Shown here in pieces: positions 52,012 through 61,123 of a stretch of DNA of 64,000 nucleotides. Below the pieces are notes generated by a model. That model searched no databases. It saw only the letters and a list, made by a program, of their open reading frames with translations, and was not told the origin of the DNA. Location of the stretch: the NCBI GenBank assembly GCA_032000125.1, contig DAMALH010000001.1, positions 1 to 64,000 of the forward strand, given 5' to 3'. How positions within the stretch are numbered: position 1 is the stretch's first letter; every line of letters starts with the position of its first letter. Made by a program: the position numbers and the translations under genes. Source of the DNA: Dryocola sp032000125 (GTDB taxonomy: Bacteria > Pseudomonadota > Gammaproteobacteria > Enterobacterales > Enterobacteriaceae).

Positions 52012-52019
52012 CCACTAAA

Positions 52020-54203
52020 TTAGAAGCGGAAGGTCGCGGTAGCAACCACCTGACGTTCTGCGCCCCAGAAGCAACCATAGGTCTGGAAGCAGCTAGCAAC
52101 GTATTCACGATCGAGCAGGTTGTTGACGTTCACGGCGACGCTTGAACCGTTCAGGCCAAACCGACCCAGGTCATATTTGACCACGGCGTCCATCACAGCC
52201 GCGCTGCCAACTTCGAAGGAGTTTGCAGGATCGCCATAGCTTTTACCCATAAAGCGGCCACCGGTACCAAGAGTCAGACCACTCAGCGCACCTTCGTTAA
52301 AGGTGTAATCCCCCCACAGGGAAGCCATATGTTCCGGCACCTGCTCTGGCGTATTACCTTTAAGGTTGGTGTCTTTGGTGTATTCCGCATCGGTATAGGT
52401 ATAAGAGGCGGTAACGTTGATATTGGCGTTGAGGGCCGCTTTCGCTTCCAGCTCTACACCACGCGCACGGATTTCACCGGCGGGAACCTGTCCGAGTGGG
52501 TTAGCAGGATCGGCCATCAGGTTGTTGGTTTTGGTCAGTTGATACACTGCACCAGTGAGGACAACCGGCATATCTTTAGGAACATACTTCACGCCGGCTT
52601 CATACTGCTCGCCTTTAGACGGCGCATAAGATGCACGCGGCTTGCTCCAGAGATCGAATGCGCTTGGCTCGAAGGACTGGCTGTAGCTAAAGTATGGGCT
52701 GATGCCGTTATCGAACAGATAGTTAATGCCACCACGCCAGGTGAATTTTTTGTCGTTACGCTCAACGTAACCACCGCCATCGCCGCGCACTGTGGTTGCC
52801 TGCTGGGACCAGTCATAACGACCGCCCAGGGTCATGACCCATTTATCCCACTCGGCCTGATCCTGAACATAGATCCCCGTCTGCTTGCTTTCGTTCATTT
52901 GATACGGAACCGCATCGCCGAAATCGAAATCCTCCATCGTCGGATTATAAAGATCCAACTGAGGAGCGCTGCCGAACGCCGCATTGATGTCGTTGCGCAT
53001 GCGCATATAGTCAACGCCTGTCAGCAGCTTGTGGTCCAAAGCGCCGGTGGCAAATTTGCTTTCCAGTTGCGTATCAACGCTAAAGTTTTGCAGACGCTCG
53101 TTGTCAACGACCGTGCCGCGGTTGAGCATATGGCCGTTTGTCGCATCAATCCCCGTACCGTAAACGCTTTGCTGAGCCGTTTTCATCTCTGAGAAACGCA
53201 GGTTCTGGCGTACGGTAAAGGTATCGTTGAAGCCATGTTCAAAGCTATAACCGACCATTTTCTGGTTGCGGGAATAGGTATTGTTGGTGGCACCTTCATT
53301 GAAGCTTGTTGGTAAACGGGAACCATTCGGCAGGGGTTGCACCGTACCTTCTTTTGGCAACCAGCCGTAATAGCCGGTTTCAGGTTCATTCTGGAAATAG
53401 GACAAGAAGGTGAAGTTAGTCTTGTCATCAGGACGCCAGGAGAAAGAAGGCGCAATGGCATAGCGTTTCTGTTTCGCGTTTTCTTGCTGCTCATTGTTGG
53501 AACGAGCCATACCGGTGAGGCGATAAGAGAACTCGCCGTTATCATCCAGCGCATCGCTGAAATCAAAACCGGTCTGGAAGAGGTTATCCGTACCCATTTT
53601 GAATTGAATTTCATGCAGCGGCTCGGAGGTCGGACGCTTGCTGACCATAGAGATAATGCCGCCAGGGTTGCTTTTACCGTACAGCACTGACGTTGGACCA
53701 CGCATCAGCTCAACGCGCTCAAGCATATACGGATCGATAGCGGCGTCGTTGTAGAAGTTACCCTGGAGCTTTAGACCGTCCAGATAGTTATTCTGGTTCA
53801 GGCCAACGGAGGAGAAGCCACGGATAATAACGAAATCATACGTGCTGGATGCACCGCGGCTGTTCACCGTCACGCCAGGGGTATAGCCCAGCGCTTCTTT
53901 AACCGACTTAGGCTGATGCATCTGCATCTCTTCGTAGGTGACCACGGAGATAGACTGTGGAGTCTTCTCAATTGGCGTATCGGTTTTCGTCGCCGTTGCA
54001 GCACGTTTAGCCGCAATTGTTGGAGACGGGCCCCACGCGCTTTCCTGAGCCGCAGCGGCGGAAACGGTGATGGTATCTTCTTTTTTAACTGTGTTATCCG
54101 CAGCGTAACCTGATGCACTGACGCCGCTGACAGCGGCAGCAACAAACAGAGCGAGTTTGCGAACGGAGGAACCGACTGGTTGTCCAGGGAGTGAACGCGC
54201 CAT
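52020..54203 (-). CDS. fhuA: TonB-dependent ferrichrome receptor FhuA
   Basis: FhuA takes ferrichrome across the outer membrane with energy from TonB-ExbBD. A signal peptide (about 1-34, ending SGYA) is followed by the TonB box DTITVSAA (43-50), the plug (about 60-190) and a 22-strand barrel ending in Phe. The late cysteine pair SCFQTYGCF is kept. The region 348-363 (VYGTGIDATNGHML), equal to the E. coli gating loop L4, lacks its cysteine pair and about 20 residues, so the protein is 727 rather than 747 residues. It is preceded by a Fur box. Confidence 0.95.
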   Translation of the reverse strand: MARSLPGQPVGSSVRKLALFVAAAVSGVSASGYAADNTVKKEDTITVSAAAAQESAWGPSPTIAAKRAATATKTDTPIEKTPQSISVVTYEEMQMHQPKSVKEALGYTPGVTVNSRGASSTYDFVIIRGFSSVGLNQNNYLDGLKLQGNFYNDAAIDPYMLERVELMRGPTSVLYGKSNPGGIISMVSKRPTSEPLHEIQFKMGTDNLFQTGFDFSDALDDNGEFSYRLTGMARSNNEQQENAKQKRYAIAPSFSWRPDDKTNFTFLSYFQNEPETGYYGWLPKEGTVQPLPNGSRLPTSFNEGATNNTYSRNQKMVGYSFEHGFNDTFTVRQNLRFSEMKTAQQSVYGTGIDATNGHMLNRGTVVDNERLQNFSVDTQLESKFATGALDHKLLTGVDYMRMRNDINAAFGSAPQLDLYNPTMEDFDFGDAVPYQMNESKQTGIYVQDQAEWDKWVMTLGGRYDWSQQATTVRGDGGGYVERNDKKFTWRGGINYLFDNGISPYFSYSQSFEPSAFDLWSKPRASYAPSKGEQYEAGVKYVPKDMPVVLTGAVYQLTKTNNLMADPANPLGQVPAGEIRARGVELEAKAALNANINVTASYTYTDAEYTKDTNLKGNTPEQVPEHMASLWGDYTFNEGALSGLTLGTGGRFMGKSYGDPANSFEVGSAAVMDAVVKYDLGRFGLNGSSVAVNVNNLLDREYVASCFQTYGCFWGAERQVVATATFRF

Positions 54204-54230
54204 TGTATAATCTCTGATGAAGTGTGGAAT

Positions 54231-54257
54231 GATAACGTAAACGATAATTATTATTAT
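54231..54257 (-). promoter_or_regulatory. Fur box upstream of fhuA
   Basis: The AT-rich stretch containing GATAACGTAAACGATAATTA and the following TTATTAT fits overlapping Fur hexamers of the GATAAT type. It lies 28-54 bases before the fhuA ATG and overlaps a possible -10 CATAAT on the minus strand. Iron-loaded Fur should repress fhuACDB here. Confidence 0.75.
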
Positions 54258-54373
54258 GCCCGCGGGATTTTAGACGAAACGGAATCTGCATAGCAAGCGG
54301 ATCACAACCCTTATAAGGCTAAGGGAATGATAATTAACCAGAGGGACTTTCAGGGATTAACACAAAAGAAAAA

Positions 54374-54512
54374 CCCCCTTTACATCCGGGGGCCATATTG
54401 GTAACAACCCCCGAAAAGCGTGGTTTTCGGGGGTTGGGGTAGATCAGAAAACTGAGTCAGTTGTTTTTGAAAGTACCGGCAAAGGCAACTTTTACCCTCC
54501 CTGAACTTTGCC
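54374..54512 (+). repeat. Novel hairpin repeat, copy 3 (mrcB-fhuA gap)
   Basis: A CCCCC / GGGGG stem (54374-54392) is followed by ATATTG (54395-54400), four bases, and a perfect 13-bp hairpin (54405-54436) with loop GCGTGG. The arms (CAACCCCCGAAAA) differ from copies 1 and 2 at every middle position with full compensation. A second hairpin (AACTG / CAGTT, 54450-54462) and the tail CAGTTGTTTTTGAAAG match copy 1. The third stem GGCAAAG / CTTTGCC (54478-54512) also matches. It occupies most of the 361-base gap between mrcB and fhuA. Confidence 0.78.
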
Positions 54513-54521
54513 AGTAGCCTT

Positions 54522-54548
54522 CCCCACTTTACCTAGTGGGGTTTTATA
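54522..54548 (+). terminator. Hairpin with T run between mrcB and fhuA
   Basis: CCCCACT and AGTGGGG form a 7-bp stem with a six-base loop, followed on the plus strand by TTTTATATA. On the minus strand, the direction of mrcB, there is no T run. Its sequence resembles the CCCCC-TTTACAT-GGGGG hairpin at the left end of repeat copy 3. The remaining bases of the gap (54258-54373 and 54549-54564) show no gene. Confidence 0.55.
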
Positions 54549-54564
54549 TAACGAACAACGCACT

Positions 54565-57102
54565 TTAGTTACCGCCGAACATGTCCTTAATCCAGCCAGC
54601 CACGCCGTCGCTCTTTTCCTGCTGCTGAGGCTGCTGTTGCTGTTGCTGAGGCTGTTGCGGCTCGCCGGACGATTGATCGAACGGATTATTCATCTGTTGC
54701 TGTTGCAGACTTTGCTGGCACAGCGCGTCCGGGTTAGTGGTCCAGACCGGCAGGGTACGGGTTGCGCCACCCGCGCACTGGAAGTTGCCCGCGTCATCAA
54801 TACCCATATCAACGATATCTTCCGGTGCCGTTAACGTCAGCGGAATTGGCGTCTGGTTTGCCAGATAGCGCTGATAAAGGGCCATAGCCCCGCTCGCACC
54901 GTAGAGTTTGGTCGGCTGGTTATTATCGCGTCCCACCCAGGTGATGGTCACTTCTTTACCATCAATGCCCGCAAACCAGGTATCCACGTTATTGTTGGTG
55001 GTCCCCGTTTTACCGGCCAGGTGCAGATTAGGATATTTGCCGCCCAGAGCTCGTCCGGTCCCGCGCGCTATTACCTGCTGCATGGTGTAGAGCGTCATGT
55101 AAGCCGCCTGCGCAGGCACGGCCTGTTCCGCCTGCGGATAACTCTGATACAGCACGGTGCCGTCTTCTGCAATAACCGAACGCAGCGCGGAAAGCGTAGC
55201 GCGGTTACCGCCGCTGGCGATAGTCTGGAACGCCTGCGCGACCTGAATCGGCGTCAGGTTCAGCGCGCCCAGAATCATAGCCGGAACCGGGTTAAGCTGA
55301 TTTCTTGGCACGCCCAGTTTTGTCCAGGTGTCCGTCACGGCCGGCAGGCCAAGCGCCATCCCCAGGTTTACGGTTGGCACGTTCATAGAACGGGTCAGCG
55401 CATCCACCAGCATAACCTGGCCGCTAAAGCGACGATCGTCGTTCTGCGGCGACCAGACCTGGCCATTTGGCTGACGCAGGGAAATTGGCGCATCCGCAAT
55501 CCAGGTATTCAGTCGATAGGTGTCCGGCTGGCTTAGCGCGGTCAGATAGGTTGCGGGTTTGGCCAGTGAACCGATTGAACGACGCGCCTGCATCGCACGG
55601 TTGAAGCCAGCAAACTGCGCTTCCGCCCCGCCGACCATCGCGCGTACTTCGCCGGTATATCTGTCAACGATGACCATTGCCGCTTCAAGGTCTTTCAGCT
55701 TGCGTGAGGCACGCAGTACCGGCACACCTTCGCTAACCGCTTTTTCCGCCGCATCCTGCGAAACCGAATCGAAGGTGGTGAAGATCTTCACGCCGGAGAG
55801 ATCTTTTACCTTATCGCCCAGCTTCGCCTGCAGTTCGTTACGCACCATTTGCATGAACGCAGGCTGCGGTGTAATTACCCCGCCACGCGGCTGCACGCCA
55901 AGTGGACGAGCGCTCAGCATATCGTACAGCTCCTGATCGATAACCTTCTGCTCCTGCAACAGACGCAGGACCAGGTTACGACGCTCCAGCGCCAGTTTCG
56001 GGTTGCGCCACGGGTTGTAGATCGACGCTCCTTTCACCATGCCCACCAGCAGCGCCTGCTGATCGAGGCTCAGTTCTTCCACCGGGCGGCCAAAGTAGTA
56101 CAGGCTTGCCAGCGGGAAACCACGGATTTCGTTATCCCCGCTCTGGCCGAGATACACTTCGTTCAGATACAGCTCCAGTATGCGATCTTTGCCGTAGCGG
56201 GCGTCCATGATCAGCGCCATGTACGCTTCGTTCGCTTTACGCCAGTAGGTTCTTTTACTGGTGAGGAACAGGTTTTTCACTAACTGCTGTGTCAGGGTAC
56301 TCGCCCCCTGCACCGTGCGTCCTGCGGTGAGGTTCGCCAGCATCGCACGGCCAATGGAGTAGACGCTGATCCCGTCGTGCTCATAGAAGTGTCGGTCTTC
56401 GGTGGCAATGAGCGTATCGACCAACAAATCCGGGAAGCCAGTACGCGGCACAAACAGGCGCTGCTCGCCGTTTGGCGATGACAGCATGGTTATCAGACGC
56501 GGATCCAGGCGGAAGAAACCGAAGCTGCGGTTGCTGTCCATATTCTGGATCGACTCAAGATGATCGCCATCAAACACCAGGCGGGCGCGGATCTGCCCTT
56601 CCTTGCTGTCCGGGAAATCAAACGGGCGACGGATCATCTCAATGCTGTTGGCCTGCACGGTAAACTCGCCCGGACGCGTCATGCGCGTCACCTGGCGGTA
56701 CTGCGTGGCTTCCAGCAGATTAACCATCTCTTTTTTGCTGTATGGCATATCCGGCTCGAGGTTCACCATGCGGCCATACACCGCCGCCGGGAGTTGCCAG
56801 ACTTTGCCGTCGATACGGCTGCGAATCTGCTGGTCCAGGTAGATGCCGTAAATCACAAACAGCACCACAAAGACCACAAACAGCTTCACTAAGATCCATA
56901 GCCAGCGGCGTTTTTTACGCGGCGGACGGCCGTTACCGCCCCCCTTCCCTTTACGTGGCGGCATCGGTTCCTCGTCATCGTAATCATCAGCGTAATCGTC
57001 GTCATACTCTTCTTCCCTGAGCCGACGACGGCTTACCTTCGTTTGCGTAGGGCGCTTAGGTTTTCCTTTGCGTCCAATAGGTTCGCGGTCATTCCCCGCC
57101 AT
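54565..57102 (-). CDS. mrcB: Penicillin-binding protein 1B (bifunctional)
   Basis: PBP1B polymerises glycan strands and cross-links them. A basic and acidic cytoplasmic tail (1-62) precedes one membrane helix (about 64-87). Next come the UB2H domain that binds LpoB (about 110-200), the GT51 glycosyltransferase with Glu in LIATEDRHFYEHDG (near 233), and the transpeptidase with Ser in RRSIGSLAKP (near 510), SMN and KTGTTNNN. A Gln/Pro-rich stretch is near the C terminus. The ATG at 57102 follows GGAG and gives 845 residues; a start at 57243 would add 47 unconserved residues. Confidence 0.96.
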   Translation of the reverse strand: MAGNDREPIGRKGKPKRPTQTKVSRRRLREEEYDDDYADDYDDEEPMPPRKGKGGGNGRPPRKKRRWLWILVKLFVVFVVLFVIYGIYLDQQIRSRIDGKVWQLPAAVYGRMVNLEPDMPYSKKEMVNLLEATQYRQVTRMTRPGEFTVQANSIEMIRRPFDFPDSKEGQIRARLVFDGDHLESIQNMDSNRSFGFFRLDPRLITMLSSPNGEQRLFVPRTGFPDLLVDTLIATEDRHFYEHDGISVYSIGRAMLANLTAGRTVQGASTLTQQLVKNLFLTSKRTYWRKANEAYMALIMDARYGKDRILELYLNEVYLGQSGDNEIRGFPLASLYYFGRPVEELSLDQQALLVGMVKGASIYNPWRNPKLALERRNLVLRLLQEQKVIDQELYDMLSARPLGVQPRGGVITPQPAFMQMVRNELQAKLGDKVKDLSGVKIFTTFDSVSQDAAEKAVSEGVPVLRASRKLKDLEAAMVIVDRYTGEVRAMVGGAEAQFAGFNRAMQARRSIGSLAKPATYLTALSQPDTYRLNTWIADAPISLRQPNGQVWSPQNDDRRFSGQVMLVDALTRSMNVPTVNLGMALGLPAVTDTWTKLGVPRNQLNPVPAMILGALNLTPIQVAQAFQTIASGGNRATLSALRSVIAEDGTVLYQSYPQAEQAVPAQAAYMTLYTMQQVIARGTGRALGGKYPNLHLAGKTGTTNNNVDTWFAGIDGKEVTITWVGRDNNQPTKLYGASGAMALYQRYLANQTPIPLTLTAPEDIVDMGIDDAGNFQCAGGATRTLPVWTTNPDALCQQSLQQQQMNNPFDQSSGEPQQPQQQQQQPQQQEKSDGVAGWIKDMFGGN

Positions 57103-57181
57103 TGCTTTCTCCACCAAAAATGAGGCGCACGGCCTGATTCTCCTTTCTTCCGCCGGAGGCGGAAGAAGAAATCTCTCAAAG

Positions 57182-59614
57182 TCACTGATACTTTTTAGTA
57201 CGCCGCGTCGGCAGCGCCGTTGCCGGCGAGTCCGGCCAGACATGCTTCGGATAGCGTCCCTTCATCTCTTTTTGCACCTCCCGGTACGCCCCGTTCCAGA
57301 AAGCGGTTAAATCGCGCGTAATCTGTAACGGACGCTGGGCGGGAGAGAGCAGTTCAAGCACTAACGGCACGCGTCCCTCGGCAATCACCGGGGTCTGCGC
57401 TTCACCAAACATTTCCTGCATACGCACCGCCAGCACGGGCGGATTGTCTTTATCATAGCGGATAGCAATCTGGCTTCCGGTCGGCACAGTGTAATGAGTT
57501 GGCAGCGCACTATCCAGACGTTGACGCATGCTCCACGCAAGCAGATTTTGTAACGCCCGGTTGATATCGATATTTTTCAGCGCGCGCAGCGAGTTTACGC
57601 CAGCCATTTCCGGCAGCAGCCAGCTATCCAGCTCCCGCAGCAGCGCTTCGTCACTCACCTCAGGCCAGCTATGTTCAGGCAACCATTTTGCCGCGCATGC
57701 CAGGCGAACGCGCAATTGCTGCGCCTGCGCAGACCAGTTCAGCACGCCGAGCCCACGTTCGCGAATGCCGTTTAGCATCGCCTGGTGCAATTCGTCTTCA
57801 GAAGGCCTGGCCTGCGGCTGAACCTTTAACACCAGTTGACCAATCTGCGTGCGGCGAAACGCTTTTAGCGTTCCCTGCGTTTCGTCCCATTCTACGGAGT
57901 CGCTTTGGGTCAGCAGCCCCGGCACGCTTGACGCCAGCGCGTCGATATCCAGCGGCAGCGCCTGCAGCATGCGCGCATCCGGCGTCTGGCTGCCCTGCAA
58001 AAGCAGCGGCGCCAGCAGCCATTCATAGCGGGTCAGCGCGTCGTCCTGGTTTAACATCGCGCCCGTGCCGTTCGCCAACTGGTAGCGCCCATCCTGCCCG
58101 CGCCTGCGGGCGATGCGATCGGCAAACCCCTGCGCAAGCAGAGGAGCGGCCAGATTGATATCAACCTGGCCGCCCCGGCTATTCAGCCGTTTAAGGAGCT
58201 GGTTTGCGCGCTGCTGCCAGTTTTCCTGACGGCGGCCAAAAGCATTGCGCAAATCGCTGTCCTGCCCGCGCGGCGGCTCTTCCAGGATGGCGACAAGGCG
58301 CGCAGCCGTTGCCTGCTCATCAGGCGTGCTGGCCGCAACCAGCATAGCGGCAAAACGCGGATCGTTACCAAGTCGCGCCATTTTTTGGCCCGTCGGCGTC
58401 AGGCGGTTTTGATCGTCGAGCGCGTTGAGCTGTCGAAGAAGCCGTTGCGCCGCGTGAAGCGTAGCCGCAGGCGGCGTATCCAGCCAGGTCAGTTGATTCG
58501 GATCCCGGCAACCCCACTGTAAAAGCTCAAGCCACAGGCCGGAAAGATCGCTTTGCAGAATCTCAGGCTCGCTCTGCGCGGCGGCACGTTCAGCCTGCTC
58601 GGCGCTGGTCAGATGTAAACAAATACCCGGCTCAAGCCGCCCGGCACGCCCGGCGCGCTGGGTCATGGAAGCCTGGCTAACGCGCTGTGTGACCAGCCGC
58701 GTCAGCCCGGAGCGCACGTCAAAACGCGCGACGCGTTCAAGCGCGCAGTCAACAACCAGGCGGATGCCTTCAATCGTCAGGCTCGTCTCGGCGATATTGG
58801 TTGCCAGCACCACTTTACGCGTGCCGGGCGCTGCCGTAAGAATGGCCTTACGCTGCTCGCTGAGCGACAGAGCGCCGTATAGCGGGCAAAGCTGTACATC
58901 GCTTGCGACACGTTGCTGGAGCTGCTCCTGCACGCGCTGAATTTCTCCCACGCCCGGCAGAAACAAAAGCAGCGAGCCTGATTCTTCGCGCAGCAGGTTT
59001 GCCACGGCAGCGGCAACGGCTTCGTCAAAACGTTGGTGGGCGGCAAGCGGGCTGTAGCGGCGTTCAACCGGATAAGCTCGCCCTTCAGAACTCACCACCG
59101 GCGCATCGGGGAGACATTTTTGCAGGCGCTGATTATCGAGCGTTGCCGACATGATCAGCAGCTTAAGATCGTCGCGAAGCCCCTGCTGCACATCAAGCAG
59201 CAGCGCTAAAGCCAGATCGGCCTGCAGGCTGCGCTCGTGAAATTCATCAAGAATCACCAGCGCAACGCCGTTAAGTTCGGGATCCTGCTGGATCATGCGA
59301 GTAAGTATCCCTTCGGTCACCACCTCAAGCCGGGTATTCGGCCCAACGCAGCTTTCAGCGCGCATACGGTAACCCACGGTTTCGCCGGTTTTCTCACCAA
59401 GCAATTCCGCCAGCCTCTGCGCGACGTTACGCGCCGCAAGGCGACGCGGTTCCAGCAGCAAAATGCGCCCGTTTACTATGCCAGAGTTAAGAATTTGCAG
59501 CGGTAGCCAGGTGGATTTTCCCGCGCCGGTAGGCGCATTAAGCAGCACCTGCGGCGAGTCTTTTAGCGCGTGAAGAACATCGGGTAACGCCGCGGCGACC
59601 GGTAATAACGACAC
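57182..59614 (-). CDS. hrpB: ATP-dependent RNA helicase-like protein HrpB
   Basis: HrpB is a DExH-box helicase of unknown cellular role. Motifs in order: APTGAGKSTW (I), LEPRRLAARN (Ia), VTEGILTRM (Ib), ILDEFHERS (II, DEFH form), MSATLDN (III), TNIAETSLTIEG (V) and QRAGRAGRLEPG (VI). An HrpB-type C-terminal domain follows. I chose the GTG at 59614, preceded by GGAG at six bases, giving 810 residues against 809 in E. coli; no ATG gives the conserved N terminus. It lies 79 bases upstream of mrcB. Confidence 0.94.
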   Translation of the reverse strand: MSLLPVAAALPDVLHALKDSPQVLLNAPTGAGKSTWLPLQILNSGIVNGRILLLEPRRLAARNVAQRLAELLGEKTGETVGYRMRAESCVGPNTRLEVVTEGILTRMIQQDPELNGVALVILDEFHERSLQADLALALLLDVQQGLRDDLKLLIMSATLDNQRLQKCLPDAPVVSSEGRAYPVERRYSPLAAHQRFDEAVAAAVANLLREESGSLLLFLPGVGEIQRVQEQLQQRVASDVQLCPLYGALSLSEQRKAILTAAPGTRKVVLATNIAETSLTIEGIRLVVDCALERVARFDVRSGLTRLVTQRVSQASMTQRAGRAGRLEPGICLHLTSAEQAERAAAQSEPEILQSDLSGLWLELLQWGCRDPNQLTWLDTPPAATLHAAQRLLRQLNALDDQNRLTPTGQKMARLGNDPRFAAMLVAASTPDEQATAARLVAILEEPPRGQDSDLRNAFGRRQENWQQRANQLLKRLNSRGGQVDINLAAPLLAQGFADRIARRRGQDGRYQLANGTGAMLNQDDALTRYEWLLAPLLLQGSQTPDARMLQALPLDIDALASSVPGLLTQSDSVEWDETQGTLKAFRRTQIGQLVLKVQPQARPSEDELHQAMLNGIRERGLGVLNWSAQAQQLRVRLACAAKWLPEHSWPEVSDEALLRELDSWLLPEMAGVNSLRALKNIDINRALQNLLAWSMRQRLDSALPTHYTVPTGSQIAIRYDKDNPPVLAVRMQEMFGEAQTPVIAEGRVPLVLELLSPAQRPLQITRDLTAFWNGAYREVQKEMKGRYPKHVWPDSPATALPTRRTKKYQ

Positions 59615-59687
59615 AAACAGCTCCAAAGAGTTAACATACGCAGTCGCGCATTGTAGCATCCCGCAAAACCTTAACCGAGAGACAACT

Positions 59688-60227
59688 ATGGCCGACACTC
59701 GCCGACTGTTCTTTGCCCTCGACATGCCCACCGAGATGCAGCAGCAGATCGTTAACTGGCGCGCCGAACGTTTTCCTGCGGATGCCGGACGGCCCGTCGC
59801 GGCGGCAAACCTGCATCTGACGCTTGCCTTTCTGGGCGACGTGAGCGCCGAAAAGCAAAAAGCGCTCTGCCAGCTCGCCGGGCGTATTCAGCAGCCAGGT
59901 TTTACGCTAACGCTGGATGATGCGGGACTTTGGGTTCGTTCACGCGTTGTCTGGCTTGGCCCGCGACATGCGCCGCTCGGCCTGATTCAGCTCGCCAATA
60001 TGCTGCGCGCCCAGGCGGCGCGGAACGGCTGCTATCAAAGCCCACAGCCGTATCATCCGCATGTGACGCTATATCGCAACGTGACTCAGCCGGTCGCCAT
60101 TCCCCAGCCCAACTTTCGCTGGCAGTGTAAAGTCGAAGAATTTGTGCTCTACGAGTCCGTTTTCGCCCAGGGGCGCACGCGCTACCGGCCGCTGGAGCGC
60201 TGGCCATTACGCAATAAGGAAGATTAG
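59688..60227 (+). CDS. thpR: RNA 2',3'-cyclic phosphodiesterase
   Basis: ThpR (LigT) is a 2H-family enzyme that opens 2',3'-cyclic phosphates and can join tRNA halves by a 2'-5' link. The two HxTx motifs are HLTLAF near residue 44 and HVTLYR near 125. The protein has 179 residues. The stop TAG directly abuts the ATG of sfsA. It is divergent from hrpB. Confidence 0.95.
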   Translation: MADTRRLFFALDMPTEMQQQIVNWRAERFPADAGRPVAAANLHLTLAFLGDVSAEKQKALCQLAGRIQQPGFTLTLDDAGLWVRSRVVWLGPRHAPLGLIQLANMLRAQAARNGCYQSPQPYHPHVTLYRNVTQPVAIPQPNFRWQCKVEEFVLYESVFAQGRTRYRPLERWPLRNKED

Positions 60228-60932
60228 ATGGAATTTATCCCGGCGCTACAGCCCGCAACGCTGATTAAGCGCTACAAGCGCTTTCTGGCCGATGTTATTA
60301 CCCCCACGGGCGAACACCTGACGCTGCACTGCCCCAATACCGGCGCCATGACCGGGTGCGCAACGCCTGGCGATACCGTCTGGTATTCCACGTCGGCAAA
60401 TTTAAAGCGTAAATATGCCCACACATGGGAGCTAACGCAGACGCAAAACGGCGACTTCATTTGTGTAAATACGCTGCAGGCAAATAACGTTGTTAAAGAA
60501 GCATTGAGGAAAAGTCTGCTTCCGGAATTAATCGGTTACACAACTATTCTCAGCGAAGTGAAGTACGGGGCGGAACGCAGCCGCATCGACTTTATGCTGC
60601 AGGCGGATAACAAAGTTAACTGCTATATTGAAGTGAAATCAGTCACGTTATCCGAACAGGGAAGTGGCTTTTTCCCGGATGCCGTCAGCCTTCGCGGGCA
60701 GAAGCATCTGCGGGAATTGATGAGCGTGGTTATGCATGGAGAGCGCGCAGTGCTGCTGTTTGCGGTGTTACACTCCGCTATCACTCGTGTCTCCCCGGCA
60801 CGCCACATCGACGCAAAATATGCGCAACTTTTGTGCGAGGCGCAGGAATGCGGGGTAGAAATAATTGCCTGGCGCGCAGAACTTTCTGCCGACGGGCTTA
60901 CTCTAATCTCGCCGTTGCCTGTCTGTTTATAA
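60228..60932 (+). CDS. sfsA: Sugar fermentation stimulation protein SfsA
   Basis: SfsA was found as a factor that raises maltose use in crp mutants and binds DNA; its chemistry is not settled. The 234 residues have an N-terminal OB-like part (LIKRYKRFLADVITPTGEHL) and a nuclease-like C-terminal part with SRIDFMLQ, YIEVKSVTLSE and FFPDAVS. The Asp-Glu-Lys pattern is like PD-(D/E)XK enzymes. It follows thpR with no gap. Confidence 0.94.
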   Translation: MEFIPALQPATLIKRYKRFLADVITPTGEHLTLHCPNTGAMTGCATPGDTVWYSTSANLKRKYAHTWELTQTQNGDFICVNTLQANNVVKEALRKSLLPELIGYTTILSEVKYGAERSRIDFMLQADNKVNCYIEVKSVTLSEQGSGFFPDAVSLRGQKHLRELMSVVMHGERAVLLFAVLHSAITRVSPARHIDAKYAQLLCEAQECGVEIIAWRAELSADGLTLISPLPVCL

Positions 60933-61123
60933 CGGTTCATTTATAAAGAGCAGTTAACGTTTTGTATGTTTTGTGTTCAGGTCGCTCGCGTAAATACGCT
61001 TTTCTTCACAGGCTTGTCAAGAGAGGAATTTATATAATTGCCATCCTGAAAAGCATCTGCTATTTATAGCGGCCTGATTTTCCCCCAACAGGGGACCGAT
61101 AGTGCGTGTTAAGGAGAAGCAAC

